From the NCBI GenBank assembly GCA_964460785.1, contig CAYWQB010000001.1, forward strand, positions 558,001 to 622,000: a stretch of 64,000 nucleotides of DNA, given 5' to 3'. Below the pieces are notes generated by a model, which was not told the DNA's origin, searched no databases, and was given only the letters and a program-made list of their open reading frames with translations. The position numbers and the translations under genes are program-made. This document shows positions 17,441 through 26,723 of this stretch, in pieces (the stretch's first letter is position 1; each line of letters starts with the position of its first letter). Source of the stretch: CAYWQB01 sp964460785. Its GTDB lineage: Bacteria; Chlamydiota; Chlamydiia; Chlamydiales; CAYWQB01.

Positions 17441-17920
17441 ATGCATCCCCTACGAGCCTTTCAAGCTTTTTTTTCATCTCTATTTGGCAAAGATCAACCT
17501 TCTAAGCTTCCTACAGAGCCTTCTCTCAAAGCTAAAAAAGATCTCAACCACTTAAGGCTCCTCTCTCTTTTGCAAGAAGAAGGTCGATTAATTGACTTTT
17601 TGCAGGAAGACCTAAGTGCCTACTCAGATGAGCAGGTAGGAAAAGCCATTCGCTCTGTTCATGAGAAGTGCAAAAAGCGCCTTGATGAACTTGTGACGAT
17701 TCGTCCTATTTTTAGTGAGCAAGAGGGAGACTCTGTGAGCATTCCAGAAGATTATGATATGCAAAATATCAAGCTTGTAGGAAACCCCAAAGCAAAGCCT
17801 CCCTATCAAGGGATCTTACGTCATAAGGGGTGGAAAGCACACAAGCAATCACTTCCTGAAGTTCTTGGCTCTCACAACCCCGAAGTCATTCATCCAGCAG
17901 AAATTGAGATTGGAGGATAA
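17441..17920 (+). CDS. DUF2760 family protein, partner of Hsp70
   Basis: A 159-residue protein. The start is set at the ATG at 17441 (MHPLRAFQAFFSSLFGKDQ), preceded by AGGCGA; the frame runs up to 17375 but without conservation. The C-terminal half, VGNPKAKPPYQGILRHKGWK then LPEVLGSHNPEVIHPAEIEI, matches my memory of DUF2760. Proteins of that family are usually encoded beside a divergent Hsp70, as here with a 5-base gap. The function is unknown, perhaps a co-chaperone or a client-targeting factor. The family call comes from pattern memory and is not certain. Confidence 0.65.
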   Translation: MHPLRAFQAFFSSLFGKDQPSKLPTEPSLKAKKDLNHLRLLSLLQEEGRLIDFLQEDLSAYSDEQVGKAIRSVHEKCKKRLDELVTIRPIFSEQEGDSVSIPEDYDMQNIKLVGNPKAKPPYQGILRHKGWKAHKQSLPEVLGSHNPEVIHPAEIEIGG

Positions 17921-17925
17921 GCTTT

Positions 17926-19722
17926 ATGTTCATTGGTATCGACCTTGGCACCACCAATTGCACCCTTTCTTACCAAGCAAGTGAATCGAAAAAAATCGAA
18001 CGCTTTGCAATTCCTCAAGTCAGCTCTGTTGGGTATCAGGAAAGCCTCCCCTCCCTTCCTTCTTTTATCTACCTACCTTTTGAGCAGGAAATTTCCTCAG
18101 GCAGCCTGGCTCCTTCCTGGAACAAGCAAGCACGCTTGTGTGTAGGGGCTCTTGCGTTAAAAAAGAGCGCAGAACTGCCTCAGCAAGTGATTGCATCTGC
18201 GAAGTCATGGCTTTGCTTTCAGGGAGAGGAAGAGCCTTCTCTTCCTTGGAAATCAGAAGCTGAAGGCAAGCTATCTCCCAAACAAGCTCTCACCACTCTT
18301 CTTACCCATATGAAAGATGCATGGAATGAAGAGAAGCAAGACTCCCCTTTTGAAGAGCAACGCCTCTGTATCACAGTTCCAGCTTCTTTTGATCCTAAGG
18401 CAAGAGAAATCATCCAAAATGCTGCAGAAGAAGCTCAATGCCCTACCCCCCTTTTACTTGAAGAGCCACAAGCAGCCTTTTATGCATGGTTAAATGAGCA
18501 TGAAGATAGCTGGCGCAAACAACTTCAGGTTGGGGATACCGTTCTGATCATTGATATTGGAGGAGGCACAACCGACTTCTCCCTCATCCAAGTTCAAGAA
18601 GAGAGTGGAGACCTTAAACTAGAAAGAAAAGCTGTAGGATCCCACCTCTTGTTAGGAGGGGATAACATGGACCTTGCCCTAGCAGCGTATATACAAAGAA
18701 AACTTAAGTCTGAGGGCACCCGCTTAGATCACTGGCAATTTCAGCATTTAGTACACCAGTGCAAAAGTGCTAAAGAGCAACTTCTATCAAAAACGCCTCC
18801 TGAATCTATTTCTATTAATATTGAGAGCAAATCTAGCTCTTTAATTGGTGGAAGTATTCAAGCTACGCTTACTACAGAAGAGATTCAAAACCTTCTTCTT
18901 GATGGCTTTTTCCCCCTACTTTCTCCTGAAGAGCAAGCGCAAAACCGGCATGGAGTCGGCTTGCAACAGGTGGGCCTTCCCTACTGTACTGATGCTCGCA
19001 TCACGGCCCACTTAGCAAAGTTTCTCTCTCGTACAGGAGAGAGTGAAGAGACCTCTCTCGCCCATTTCCAGCTCCCTACCCATATCCTCTGTAATGGGGG
19101 CATTTTAAAAGGAGAGGGCATCCGAGAACGTTTGATGGAAGTGTTTAACCTTTGGGCAGAAGAGTTAAACCAATCAGCGCCCTCTATTCTTGAAGAAGCG
19201 GACTTAGACCATGCTGTCAGTTTGGGTGCAGCTTATTACCTAAAGGCAAAAGAAGGATCGGGCATACGCATTCGAGCTGGATCTAGCCACAGTTACTTCA
19301 TCGGTATTGAGCAGGCTATGCCAGCGATCCCCGGGTTCCCTCCACCGATACACGCGTTGTGTGTGGTGCCTTTCGGCATGGAAGAGGGAAGTGAACTCCC
19401 CATTCCGGGAGAGCACTTTCACTTATCCCTCAATACCCCAACCACTTTCCGCTTCTTCAGACGTTCCACAGAGGAGCTCCCCAGTGGACAGACCCCGCAA
19501 GTGGGAGACTATGTAGAGGATTGGGAGGAAGACTTAGAAGAACTTCCTCCGTTAGAAATTACGTTACAATCTGAGCATGGGGCCTCTTCTGAAGCTGTGA
19601 CATTAGCAAGTCACCTGACTGAGCTTGGCGTCCTAGAAATTTGGTGTACAAGTTCTGAAGGCCAGAAGTGGAAGTTTCAGTTTGATGCTAGAGAAAAGCA
19701 GGACGCTCTCCAACCGGCTTAA
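17926..19722 (+). CDS. Divergent Hsp70-family chaperone (HscC-like)
   Basis: The 598-residue ATPase begins FIGIDLGTTNCTLSY with the phosphate-1 loop. It has LLLEEPQAAFYAW and LIIDIGGGTTDFSLI for the phosphate-2 region, and HILCNGGILKG in the adenosine site. The nucleotide-binding domain has an unusual insertion at 320-345 (LLSPEEQAQNRHGVGLQQVG). The C-terminal part is short, acidic and unlike the DnaK substrate domain, without an EEVD-like tail or lid of usual length. This is therefore not DnaK but an accessory Hsp70, probably working with the DUF2760 protein encoded 5 bases upstream. Confidence 0.82.
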   Translation: MFIGIDLGTTNCTLSYQASESKKIERFAIPQVSSVGYQESLPSLPSFIYLPFEQEISSGSLAPSWNKQARLCVGALALKKSAELPQQVIASAKSWLCFQGEEEPSLPWKSEAEGKLSPKQALTTLLTHMKDAWNEEKQDSPFEEQRLCITVPASFDPKAREIIQNAAEEAQCPTPLLLEEPQAAFYAWLNEHEDSWRKQLQVGDTVLIIDIGGGTTDFSLIQVQEESGDLKLERKAVGSHLLLGGDNMDLALAAYIQRKLKSEGTRLDHWQFQHLVHQCKSAKEQLLSKTPPESISINIESKSSSLIGGSIQATLTTEEIQNLLLDGFFPLLSPEEQAQNRHGVGLQQVGLPYCTDARITAHLAKFLSRTGESEETSLAHFQLPTHILCNGGILKGEGIRERLMEVFNLWAEELNQSAPSILEEADLDHAVSLGAAYYLKAKEGSGIRIRAGSSHSYFIGIEQAMPAIPGFPPPIHALCVVPFGMEEGSELPIPGEHFHLSLNTPTTFRFFRRSTEELPSGQTPQVGDYVEDWEEDLEELPPLEITLQSEHGASSEAVTLASHLTELGVLEIWCTSSEGQKWKFQFDAREKQDALQPA

Positions 19723-20150
19723 GATGGGCTCTGCATAATGGCTTGCAATGCTTCTCTCTGCATATTGAGGTGTAAGCTTGCAAGTCCATTTGCTCGACTG
19801 GGCGATAGAGCTTGTGGAATCGAGAGCTCTTCTAAAAATTTCGGAGGGTGCTTTAAAACCACCTCAGGAAGCTCTCCACTATATACACGAGTCATAATGA
19901 CGCCGAGTCCTGCAGAAATCAATGCATCAGACTCTGTCTGAAAGTAGATCCGTCCACCTTCAACATGTGTGTGAAGGAGCATTGTACTTTGACAGCCCTC
20001 AACACGCTTTGCTTCTTTTCTTTGTGTCTCTTCAAGCATCTGCTGCTCTTTACCAAGAGCGATAATCTGCTCATACCGCTGCTCAGGTGTCTGACACTTA
20101 GCAAATAGCTCTTTGATTGCTTGCTCTTTTTGTTTACAGGTCTCGGACAT
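19719..20150 (-). CDS. sufE: SufE family sulfur acceptor
   Basis: SufE accepts sulfane sulfur from the cysteine desulfurase SufS and passes it on for Fe-S cluster assembly. The ATG at 20150 (MSETCKQKEQAIKEL) is preferred to a GTG at 20162 because GGAG lies 6 bases before it; the product has 143 residues. The active Cys53 sits in AKRVEGCQSTMLL, and the helix LGVIMTRVYSGELPEVV is typical. No other suf gene is in the window. Its stop interlocks with that of the convergent Hsp70 gene in TTAA. Confidence 0.88.
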   Translation of the reverse strand: MSETCKQKEQAIKELFAKCQTPEQRYEQIIALGKEQQMLEETQRKEAKRVEGCQSTMLLHTHVEGGRIYFQTESDALISAGLGVIMTRVYSGELPEVVLKHPPKFLEELSIPQALSPSRANGLASLHLNMQREALQAIMQSPS

Positions 20151-20227
20151 TTCTAACTCCACCAGCCAATTTCATTTTATACGATTGGAGCTTTCTCCAA
20201 AAAATCATCATCCGCTATAAAGAGATC

Positions 20228-22336
20228 ATGAACATGTTACTTGCCACTCATGATTTAATTTCCACAGATGGAAAGATTTTGTCCCTTTATCGGTTCTCCC
20301 CGAAGAAGGTTCAAGCTCATCTGGTATTTAATGATATAGCTCCAAACTTCAAGGGATTTTCTATTGATAAAGAGGCTATTCATTTTAACTTGAAGAGTAC
20401 TTTAGCTCAATTAGGCGTTCACAGCAGTTTAGATGAACTCGAACTAGATTGGAAGCGCTGTACAGCACAGGCTAAGGTGACCTTCCATGCTCTTTCAGAG
20501 CTTGGGGAAGCTGTGATTACGCACTTTGCTCCAGGCTGTAATGTGGGTAAATTATTTGCGGCTGATGACCGCCGTAAAGTGCGTGAGCCTGAGTATCTCT
20601 CCCGCCTATTTGGGCGCTCTGATCGTTGTGGCCGCCCCTTGCTTTCCCTTGGAGGCATGCAAGGAAGTAAAGATTTAATTTTAGAAAAAGTAGATGGGCG
20701 TACGGTAGCCTACCTGTCTCTTCAAGAAGGGTATGTAACTTACTCTGCAAGTATTTATCCTTTTGTGGACACATTGATTCAGGCTTTAAAAGAAAATTAT
20801 GGCCTTCGAGATTTAATCAAGTTACACCAAGTTTGGAATGCCTCCCCTTCTGCACAGATCGATCAGGGAGACTTCTTGCTTGTACGCACAAGCCCTCTAC
20901 ATATCTTGACCATGTTTGGTCGTGTTGCACACGATTGCTTACCAGAGGGGTACTGCCATACATCTGCAGACCTCTTACAGCCAGATACTGAGAAATCCGG
21001 TGATATCTATGAACTCTTTGGTGCTAGCCCCAAAAAACTCAGTGATATCCCTCTAGAGTTTTACACATTAGAACCTTACAAAGAGCATATCTCTTTTGGC
21101 TATCGAGACAAGCTCCATGAATGCTTAGAAAATGACCAATGCATGTTTGAAGCTTTTGAAACGGCACCACAGCCTAAGGAAGCATCTTGTGCTGTCTTTG
21201 TTGTAAAAGGAGAGCAATTACTCAACTTAAGTGAAAAAGACTGGATTGTAGGAACCGCTGCAAAACATGACTTCCCAGGGTTAGAGCAAAGCTCCCGTCA
21301 AGCAGCTATGGTAGACCGTTATCTTCGCGATCAGCCTGCTTTCCCCTTCCTGAAAGGCATTGAAGATGCAACCATCACGAGTGAAGGAATTCTCTTAATT
21401 CGCTACTTTCCCTCTCCTTTAATGAAGCGCTACCTACTCAACCCTCATGTCTTGCGCTGTATCAAATCTATCTACTTCTTATCTCCTTCTTTTTCTCATC
21501 AAGAATTCTTCTCTCAGCAAGACCGAGCCTTTTTACGAGACCTACTGCAGTGTGGGATGTCGATTCACTGGGTAGATAGAAATACAAAGCAAGTTCTGCG
21601 CTTTGCACAGAAAAAAAACCGCGATGCGGGGATGTTTGTCCCTATCAAAAAAGTTAAGGACTTCCTAGACGCAACGGTTTTTGGTATTTATGGCTCTAAT
21701 CTCATGGAAGGAAACTTCGAGAAGGAGTTAGAGGGCTTTCTTAAAGGAGCACAAGAGCTCCGCGTCAATAGTAGCCACCCATTGATTAACAAAGAAAAAC
21801 CTCTGGCCTTAGTTACAGGAGGAGGCCCAGGAGCTATGGAAGTTGGCAATCGCATTGCGAAAAAGCTGAGTATTCTTTCCTGTGCTCATATTATCGATTT
21901 TCGACCAAAAGATGGCTCTGTTGTGAATGAGCAAAAGCAAAACCCCTATGTGGAAGCCAAGATGACTTATCGTCTGGACCGCCTAGTAGAAAGGCAGGCA
22001 GAGTTCCACCTGGATTTTCCCATTTTCTTAACAGGAGGCATTGGTACAGACTTTGAGTATGCCTTAGAAGAGGTGAGCCGTAAAGTGGGGACGATTGAAC
22101 CAACGCCAGCTTTCTTATTTGGTGAAGAAAGCTATTGGACAGATAAAATCACCCCAAGGTTTAAAAGAAACCTTGAGGCTGGAACCATTAAAGGCTCAGA
22201 ATGGGTATCTAACTGTTTTTTTGTGGTACAAACCGCCAACCAAGCCTTAAAGGTCTTAGAGGCTTTTCTTGACGGCTCTCTACAAATTGGTAAGGACGGC
22301 CCTATTTATGAAAAGGGCTTTGCCACTATCGACTAG
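20228..22336 (+). CDS. Large protein with C-terminal LOG-like (lysine decarboxylase-like) domain
   Basis: A 702-residue protein when started at the ATG at 20228; an upstream extension to 20117 overlaps the divergent sufE start and is unlikely. The last 200 residues hold a Rossmann domain with ALVTGGGPGAMEVGNRIAKK and FLTGGIGTDFEYALEEVSRK. These correspond to the GGGxxGxM and PGGxGTxxE motifs of LOG proteins, though the second is GGIGTDFEY. The N-terminal 480 residues match nothing I know. Single-domain LOG proteins hydrolyse nucleoside monophosphates; the activity here is unproven. I believe similar long proteins occur across chlamydiae. Confidence 0.7.
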   Translation: MNMLLATHDLISTDGKILSLYRFSPKKVQAHLVFNDIAPNFKGFSIDKEAIHFNLKSTLAQLGVHSSLDELELDWKRCTAQAKVTFHALSELGEAVITHFAPGCNVGKLFAADDRRKVREPEYLSRLFGRSDRCGRPLLSLGGMQGSKDLILEKVDGRTVAYLSLQEGYVTYSASIYPFVDTLIQALKENYGLRDLIKLHQVWNASPSAQIDQGDFLLVRTSPLHILTMFGRVAHDCLPEGYCHTSADLLQPDTEKSGDIYELFGASPKKLSDIPLEFYTLEPYKEHISFGYRDKLHECLENDQCMFEAFETAPQPKEASCAVFVVKGEQLLNLSEKDWIVGTAAKHDFPGLEQSSRQAAMVDRYLRDQPAFPFLKGIEDATITSEGILLIRYFPSPLMKRYLLNPHVLRCIKSIYFLSPSFSHQEFFSQQDRAFLRDLLQCGMSIHWVDRNTKQVLRFAQKKNRDAGMFVPIKKVKDFLDATVFGIYGSNLMEGNFEKELEGFLKGAQELRVNSSHPLINKEKPLALVTGGGPGAMEVGNRIAKKLSILSCAHIIDFRPKDGSVVNEQKQNPYVEAKMTYRLDRLVERQAEFHLDFPIFLTGGIGTDFEYALEEVSRKVGTIEPTPAFLFGEESYWTDKITPRFKRNLEAGTIKGSEWVSNCFFVVQTANQALKVLEAFLDGSLQIGKDGPIYEKGFATID

Positions 22337-23556
22337 AATCCAAATCCAAACTTCAGAGCAAAGTATCTAGAGCGTAACTTCTGAAACTGTCCTGCACGTG
22401 AATATCCATCATGAGCTTCCGCATAAAGACGTACTTTACGCCCTACACCACGCAACTTACTTAACTCAACACCAAAGGCATATGTTTGGTCTAACTTCCA
22501 GTCATTGAGTTGCCAGTTAGCGAAATTAACGGCGAAAAATGGCTGCATATAAAGCCGATGAAAAAGGCTTCTCAATCCAAGCATACGAACTTCAGCCCCA
22601 TAGTTTACAAAGCATCGGCGCATTGGATATTCTTTATTATAGCGCACAATTACTGCAGCCCCAGCATACAGGCGAACGGCATCGCTAAGCTGGTAAGATC
22701 CAGTGAGGTCTAAGAACTCATAGCTGACATTTTTCCTAACAACATCTGGATTTTCAACTATGAACTCATCACCAAGGTGTGAAGACATATGAGCAAAGCG
22801 CAAGCGATAACTCCACCGATCATATGCATAGGTAAGTGGGAACCCTACATAGTAGTCGGCATTGATTAGTCCCCCATCTTTCAGCTTAAGGCTAAAATCT
22901 GCCCAAACTCCAGCCTCAATACTGATCTGCATATCCCCTTGGTAAGGACCTACATTAATCCATCGATAGATAGGGAAGTTATCCCCAAATGTAACGGGAA
23001 CAATTTCTTTTCCTAGAGCCTTATCATGAAAGCGATAACCTATGGAGTAAGTCACTTGTCGCGGGTCTGCAACAAGTGGAGCAAAGAGCACTGTTTGCTG
23101 AGGGAGCCAAACCCCTCTCAAGTGGTTTTCTTGCTTAGGAAATGCGGCTAGCTCTTCTTCACTCGAACGAGCCTCTTTACGCTCTCCCTTCTTTAGGCTT
23201 CCCATAGAGACTACTTTGCCTACGCCAGGAAAGTCTTTCACAAAATCTAAGATAGACCTTGCTAGCATTTCATTTGCTGGAAGGTTGTAGAGCTCCACGG
23301 TTTCGCCTACCACTTTGACTCGAACTTGGTAGTCAAAGTAGTGCATATCTACAACCGCTTGGAGGTACGCCTCAAGATAGGTGTGATTTTCTAATAAAGA
23401 GCGCCGCTCAAGAGGGATTTGATCCTCTCTGCGGTTATCAAGTAGAGCCACTTCTTGCTCAGAGGAGGCTTTTTTCTCTGTGTTTACTGAAGAATTATCG
23501 GCGCAAAGAATCTGACTGGAGGAAAAGACAAGAATCGAAAATAAAAGGTGTTTCAT
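22333..23556 (-). CDS. Outer-membrane beta-barrel protein, DUF1207 family
   Basis: The product has 407 residues from the ATG at 23556, which starts a clear signal peptide (MKHLLFSILVFSSSQILC, cleaved before AD). A region near 70-130 resembles a BON domain (YQVRVKVVGETVELYNLPAN). The barrel domain carries DUF1207 hallmarks: FPIYRWINVGPYQGDMQIS, EAGVWADFSLK, RLRFAHMSSHLGDEF and YPMRRCFVNYGAEVRML. It ends in FGFGF with a C-terminal Phe, as expected for BAM-inserted barrels. The function of the family is unknown. The stop interlocks with the LOG-like gene in CTAG. Confidence 0.8.
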   Translation of the reverse strand: MKHLLFSILVFSSSQILCADNSSVNTEKKASSEQEVALLDNRREDQIPLERRSLLENHTYLEAYLQAVVDMHYFDYQVRVKVVGETVELYNLPANEMLARSILDFVKDFPGVGKVVSMGSLKKGERKEARSSEEELAAFPKQENHLRGVWLPQQTVLFAPLVADPRQVTYSIGYRFHDKALGKEIVPVTFGDNFPIYRWINVGPYQGDMQISIEAGVWADFSLKLKDGGLINADYYVGFPLTYAYDRWSYRLRFAHMSSHLGDEFIVENPDVVRKNVSYEFLDLTGSYQLSDAVRLYAGAAVIVRYNKEYPMRRCFVNYGAEVRMLGLRSLFHRLYMQPFFAVNFANWQLNDWKLDQTYAFGVELSKLRGVGRKVRLYAEAHDGYSRAGQFQKLRSRYFALKFGFGF

Positions 23557-23637
23557 GCAAAAGCTCCCAAAACAAGTGATCAACGGGGATGCTAGCAAAT
23601 CTTTTATAGTAAGACAAGATTCTCATTGCATAATTTA

Positions 23638-24918
23638 TTAGACAGAGGTGAGTTGTCCCTTTTTCTGCATCTGAAAGCTTTGGCTAGGCGGACATTGCTC
23701 CTGCAGGGCAGTTAGAGCTTTTTCTCCCAAGAGAACAGCGTAAACCTCTTGTAAAGAAGAAATTACAGACAATTCTGCATCAGATACTTCCTTGCCTTCA
23801 AGGTTAACCACTAGAGGCTGTGGAAGCTCTTCAATCTGATGGTATACATCGATAATAGAATGTGTATCCAAAGAGAGTGTTAGCAAAGAGTAGGGACGGC
23901 CTTGCAAAAGGCTGACCAAGGGAGAAAGCTTTTCTCCTTTAAATACTTTATTTTTTGAAGACTGAAAGAGCAAAGCTTCTGTGAGGTCTTTTAGGGAAAT
24001 TGCGGCACAACCAAAGTGCTGCACTGCCAAGCTTGCAGCGGTATTGGCTAAGCTCACTGCTTGGAACGCATCTAAACCATTTGCAAGAGAGGCCAAAAGA
24101 CATGCAAGCACCGTATCTCCGGCTCCAGTGACATCTACAACCTCATGGAGGAGAGCTGGAAAATCTTGTCGCCTTTGGTCTGCCGAGTAGAGCGTCATTC
24201 CATCTTTAGAGCGTGTGATTAGAATATAGTCAGCCTGGGTCTGCTTAAGGAGAGCATTGCCCACCTCATCTAGAGAGGCCTGACTTCCTAATCCCGCTGC
24301 TTGATAGGCTTCTAATAAGTTTGGCTTGATTAAAGTTGCGCCCTTATATCGCAAGAAGTCCATACCTTTAGGGTCAACTAACACAGGCACACCTGCATGT
24401 TTTGACTCCTCAATAATGAGGCGTAAAAGCTCATCAGATAAAAACCCTTTTGCATAATCAGAGATCCCGACAGCTCGGCAATTGGGTAATAAAGCTCGTA
24501 GAGACAGACAAGCCTCTTTTTCTATATTTTTTGTGAGGGGGGAAAGTTCTTCTAAATCTACACGCAACATCTGTTGCCCGCTTCCCACCATACGATTTTT
24601 GATAATCGTCCGAGAATCATCTGATAGCAAGTAACAAGGGTCAACCTCTGCAGACTGCAAAGCTTGCTTTAAACGTTGCCCTGCAATATCTGCTCCCACT
24701 CGCCCGACTAACAAGGGGCTGGAGCCCAATGCTTTGATACCAAGAGCCACATTGCCTGCTCCTCCTGGCTGATCTTTTTCTTCTTGGACTTTCAAAACAC
24801 AAACGGGAGCTTCTGGAGAAACGCGCGACACAGAACCAATTGTATAGCTATCAAGCATCAAGTCACCAAGCAGGAGGATCTTTTGGTCACAAAACTGGCT
24901 TGTTAGATTGGCGAGCAT
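23638..24918 (-). CDS. hldE: D-beta-D-heptose 7-phosphate kinase with degenerate nucleotidyltransferase half
   Basis: The first 310 residues are a PfkB-type sugar kinase of the RfaE/HldE family: LLLGDLMLDSYTIGSVSRVS, PGGAGNVALGIKALG and VVDVTGAGDTVLACL with the catalytic Asp. It phosphorylates heptose 7-phosphate in the ADP-heptose route of LPS core synthesis. The last 110 residues lie where HldE has its adenylyltransferase, but no HxGH motif is present; GRPYSLLTLSLDTHSIIDVY occupies the place of the active site. A separate HldC-type enzyme may be needed. The ATG at 24918 overlaps the hldD stop in TGATG. Total 426 residues. Confidence 0.82.
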   Translation of the reverse strand: MLANLTSQFCDQKILLLGDLMLDSYTIGSVSRVSPEAPVCVLKVQEEKDQPGGAGNVALGIKALGSSPLLVGRVGADIAGQRLKQALQSAEVDPCYLLSDDSRTIIKNRMVGSGQQMLRVDLEELSPLTKNIEKEACLSLRALLPNCRAVGISDYAKGFLSDELLRLIIEESKHAGVPVLVDPKGMDFLRYKGATLIKPNLLEAYQAAGLGSQASLDEVGNALLKQTQADYILITRSKDGMTLYSADQRRQDFPALLHEVVDVTGAGDTVLACLLASLANGLDAFQAVSLANTAASLAVQHFGCAAISLKDLTEALLFQSSKNKVFKGEKLSPLVSLLQGRPYSLLTLSLDTHSIIDVYHQIEELPQPLVVNLEGKEVSDAELSVISSLQEVYAVLLGEKALTALQEQCPPSQSFQMQKKGQLTSV

Positions 24919-25895
24919 CACCAATACCTCTCTTTAGATAAGTAGTTACGCACATAATCAAATACAGCATCTTTGAGGCGCCACTTAGCACAGCTCTCTT
25001 TTTGCCACTTACTCATATCCGCGCATGTATAGTTCTGATACTTTCCTTCTAATTTGGCAGGCATGGGAATGTACTCTATTTCCCCACCGATATTCCATGC
25101 TTCAAGCACAGCTTCTGCTAATTCATTCCAGGTATGAGCCTTACCACTTCCTACATTGAATAAGCCTGATGCCGAGCTTGTCAAAAACTGACAAGTCATT
25201 GCAACTGCATCTTTCACATATAGGAAATCTCGACGCTGCTCTCCATCTGCAAATCCCTCAGGATCTGAAGAGCGAAAGAGGCGTAAAACACCTGTTTCTT
25301 TTAATTGTTTAGAAAAGTGAACCACAGCGGAACTCATAGCTCCTTTGTGATACTCATTAGGGCCAAAAATATTGAAATACTTTAAACCCACTAGTTGATC
25401 TAGCACCCCTTCTTGCAAAGCCCACTGGTCAAAAAGGTGCTTAGAGTACCCATAAACATTTAATGGCTTTAAGTTACTGATTCCTTCATGCTGATCTGAG
25501 AATCCCTGTGTTCCATCACCATATGTTGCTGCGGAAGAGGCATAAATAAACCGTATTGCATGCTCCAGAGCATACTCAGCTAAACGCAAAGTATATTGAT
25601 AATTATTAGCCATCACATAGTTGGCATCTGTCTGCATCGTATCAGAGCAAGCTCCTAAGTGGATGATTGCCTGGATATCCCCTGCTCGCCCCTGCAACCA
25701 ATCAAATAGCTGATCTTTATGCAAGTATTGAGCAATGCGCTTACCAACAAGATTCTTCCACTTCTCAGAATGCCCTAAATCATCTGTAACAATGATTTGG
25801 TCAAACCCTTCATCATTTAGGTAGCGAATGACACCAGAGCCAATAAAACCAGCTCCACCTGTAACAAGAATATATTGCTCATTCGACAAATTCAT
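24918..25895 (-). CDS. hldD: ADP-L-glycero-D-manno-heptose 6-epimerase
   Basis: Epimerase that converts ADP-D-glycero- to ADP-L-glycero-D-manno-heptose for LPS core. The 325-residue short-chain dehydrogenase-like protein has the NAD(P) site VTGGAGFIGSG, HLGACSDTM, the catalytic YASSAATYGD and YGYSKHLFD (YxxxK), and FADGEQRRDFLYVKD for substrate binding. It is 3 bases after ispE and overlaps the heptose kinase gene, so the three are probably translated from one transcript. Confidence 0.94.
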   Translation of the reverse strand: MNLSNEQYILVTGGAGFIGSGVIRYLNDEGFDQIIVTDDLGHSEKWKNLVGKRIAQYLHKDQLFDWLQGRAGDIQAIIHLGACSDTMQTDANYVMANNYQYTLRLAEYALEHAIRFIYASSAATYGDGTQGFSDQHEGISNLKPLNVYGYSKHLFDQWALQEGVLDQLVGLKYFNIFGPNEYHKGAMSSAVVHFSKQLKETGVLRLFRSSDPEGFADGEQRRDFLYVKDAVAMTCQFLTSSASGLFNVGSGKAHTWNELAEAVLEAWNIGGEIEYIPMPAKLEGKYQNYTCADMSKWQKESCAKWRLKDAVFDYVRNYLSKERYW

Positions 25896-25898
25896 TTT

Positions 25899-26723
25899 CT
25901 AATACCATCCTTTTTCAGAGCGGCCTATACACTCAACTTTGAATAATTGAAATGCTTCTTCCACTTGCTCAGGAAGCGAGCCAAAGACCATAAAAGAAGA
26001 CCCCGAGCCTGTCATCACAACTTTTGCTCCAGCGCTTGAGAGAAACTGCTTCACCTCTTTTAAACGAGCATCCAAGCTAAACGCAGGGCACTCCAAGTCA
26101 TTCTGTGCTGCATTTTTCCCTTCTTGGAACTCCTTCAGTGCTGTCCGGTGATCCCATTGAGGAAGCTGCGCTACATTCAAGGCGCGGTATACTGCTGGTG
26201 TAGAGCATCCAAAAGAGGGTTTGGCAATATAAAAAGAGGAGTCGAAAGGAAGGGGTGATAAAGGATAAATCTCTTCGCCTTTTCCTTCACAAAGAGCGAC
26301 TCCTTTTGAAAGAAAAAAAGCGGGGTCTGAACCAACTTGTGCAGCCATCTGCATAAGCTCTTCATCTGTAAAACCATGCCCAGAAAGTTGATTTAAAGCA
26401 TAAAGAGTTGTAGCTGCATTGCTACTACCCCCTCCTAAACCAGCCTCTGAAGGAATGTTTTTCTCTAGATGAATAGAAAAAGGCTGCATCCATTGCGTCT
26501 CTTTCCGGTACACAGCAATTGCCTTTGAGATGAGATTACTTTCATCTGTTGGTACATATGGTTGATCACAAGTCAGCTGATCGGCATCTGCTAACTGTAT
26601 TGAAAGCCGGTCAAAAATCGAAATCGCTTGATACAAAGAAGCGATGGTATGAAAACCATCGCTTCTTTTGTTCAGCACTTTAAAGTACAAATTGACTTTA
26701 GCTGGAGACCGGAGTGTTAGCAC
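25899..26723 (-). CDS. ispE: 4-(cytidine 5'-diphospho)-2-C-methyl-D-erythritol kinase
   Basis: GHMP kinase of the non-mevalonate isoprenoid pathway. The 274 residues begin LTLRSPAKVNLYFKVLNKRS with the catalytic Lys. The ATP loop is IPSEAGLGGGSSNAATTL and the C-terminal glycine motif is VVMTGSGSSFMVFG. The start codon is GTG, overlapping the rplI stop by one base (TAGTG), indicating translational coupling. The rplI-ispE adjacency is as in Chlamydia. Confidence 0.95.
   Translation of the reverse strand: MLTLRSPAKVNLYFKVLNKRSDGFHTIASLYQAISIFDRLSIQLADADQLTCDQPYVPTDESNLISKAIAVYRKETQWMQPFSIHLEKNIPSEAGLGGGSSNAATTLYALNQLSGHGFTDEELMQMAAQVGSDPAFFLSKGVALCEGKGEEIYPLSPLPFDSSFYIAKPSFGCSTPAVYRALNVAQLPQWDHRTALKEFQEGKNAAQNDLECPAFSLDARLKEVKQFLSSAGAKVVMTGSGSSFMVFGSLPEQVEEAFQLFKVECIGRSEKGWY

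Noticed and set aside
20117..20227. N-terminal extension of the LOG-like protein
   Set aside because: It overlaps the sufE start on the other strand and lacks conservation; the ATG at 20228 fits better.
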